Source: Magnetococcales bacterium (GTDB lineage Bacteria > Pseudomonadota > Magnetococcia > Magnetococcales > JADGCH01). Taken from it: a stretch of 52,660 bases of DNA. The notes under the pieces are model-generated. The model had not been told where the DNA came from and did not search any database. It was given only the letters and a program-made list of their open reading frames with translations. The translations under genes were made by a program, and so were the position numbers. How positions within the stretch are numbered: position 1 is the first letter of the stretch; each line of letters begins with the position of its first letter. Below, in pieces: positions 52,444 to 52,660 of this stretch. The DNA lies in NCBI GenBank assembly GCA_015229115.1, contig JADGCH010000011.1, positions 1-52,660 on the forward strand. The letters run 5' to 3'.

Positions 52444-52660
52444 GTCATAAACAAAAACTCGAACTGACCTGGATTGGCAAGGACAACCGCCCACGACTGG
52501 AGCCACGCATTCTGCTGGAGGATGCCACGCTTTCCCACCACGCCCCACACCGTGTGACCGAACACGATAGTTTCGACAACAGGCTGATCTTCGGAGATAA
52601 CCTCCTGGCGTTGAAGGCGTTGGAGCAGGAGTTCTCCGGGCGAGTGAAGTGTGTGTTTAT
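52440..52660 (+). CDS. Site-specific DNA methyltransferase (type III Mod-like), 5' end only
   Basis: The first 73 codons are visible and the gene runs off the right edge. The start MSHKQKLELTWIGKDNRPRL with EPRILLEDATLSH and then SFDNRLIFGDNLLALKALEQ matches the N-terminus of type III restriction-modification Mod subunits and related adenine methyltransferases. The catalytic DPPY and FxGxG motifs lie beyond the window. The ATG overlaps the speB stop by four bases. The restriction partner cannot be seen. Confidence 0.85.
   Translation, partial: MSHKQKLELTWIGKDNRPRLEPRILLEDATLSHHAPHRVTEHDSFDNRLIFGDNLLALKALEQEFSGRVKCVF

Overview
The window looks like a chromosomal segment of a flagellated, Gram-negative, redox-versatile proteobacterium. 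Nearly every base is coding and no gap without a gene exceeds 300 bases. Supporting signs are an Sec/Tat/lipoprotein-type envelope, a flagellar hook/switch/export cluster, DUF3576-like and zinc-ribbon/DUF3426-like proteins, TusA/DsrE2 sulfur carriers, multiheme cytochromes, and a rubrerythrin/rubredoxin peroxide system. The mix suggests a deep-branching (alpha)proteobacterium such as the Magnetococcales, but that placement is inference from gene content only. No rRNA, tRNA, CRISPR array or intact insertion sequence was seen.

Layout. 1-380: 5' part of an Rpn-family nuclease. 504-3440 (minus): tusA, dsrE2-like, argF, argG in one run. 3611-4684: two uncharacterised envelope proteins. 4807-6773: bioD, bioA. 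6790-10454: a four-gene electron-transfer module (pentaheme cytochrome, tetraheme cytochrome, Tat-exported Fe-S protein, NrfD-type membrane subunit), the most unusual block here. 10342-17135 (minus): ftsE, ftsX, gcvH, hemG, rubredoxin, rubredoxin reductase, rubrerythrin, dnaQ, thiD. 17267-18679: a zinc-ribbon membrane protein. 18645-37105 (minus): a run of 21 genes with almost no spacing, thiC, a DegT-like pseudo-aminotransferase, a glycosyltransferase, folK, panB, panC, panD, an SH3 protein, a JAMM protease, aroA, cmk, rpsA, rpiB, glyA, ribD, ribE, ribBA, ribH, nusB, thiL, larB. 37212-39626 (plus): ygfZ, a REP-like palindrome and an FMN oxidoreductase. 39595-52660: flagellar genes fliK, flgD, flgE, fliL, fliM, fliN, fliO, fliP, split after fliK by a histidine kinase, rlmD, a siroheme dehydrogenase and a lone acyl-carrier protein, followed by speB and the 5' end of a type III methyltransferase gene.

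How the genes work together. Cofactor synthesis dominates (biotin, thiamine, riboflavin, pantothenate, folate, heme, siroheme, and one lar gene). The cytochrome module probably moves electrons between the quinone pool and a periplasmic partner. The NAD(P)H, FAD reductase, rubredoxin, rubrerythrin chain should detoxify peroxide and sits beside an oxygen-dependent heme-synthesis enzyme that makes peroxide. The flagellar genes encode hook length control, hook scaffold, hook, the C-ring switch and export-gate proteins. Both window edges carry genes often found in accessory DNA (Rpn nuclease, restriction-modification).

The best candidates for something undescribed are the multiheme/NrfD module with an altered first Fe-S motif, the DegT-fold protein that lost its PLP lysine and may start at a non-standard codon, and the frame-displaced C-terminal remnant behind the truncated-looking histidine kinase.
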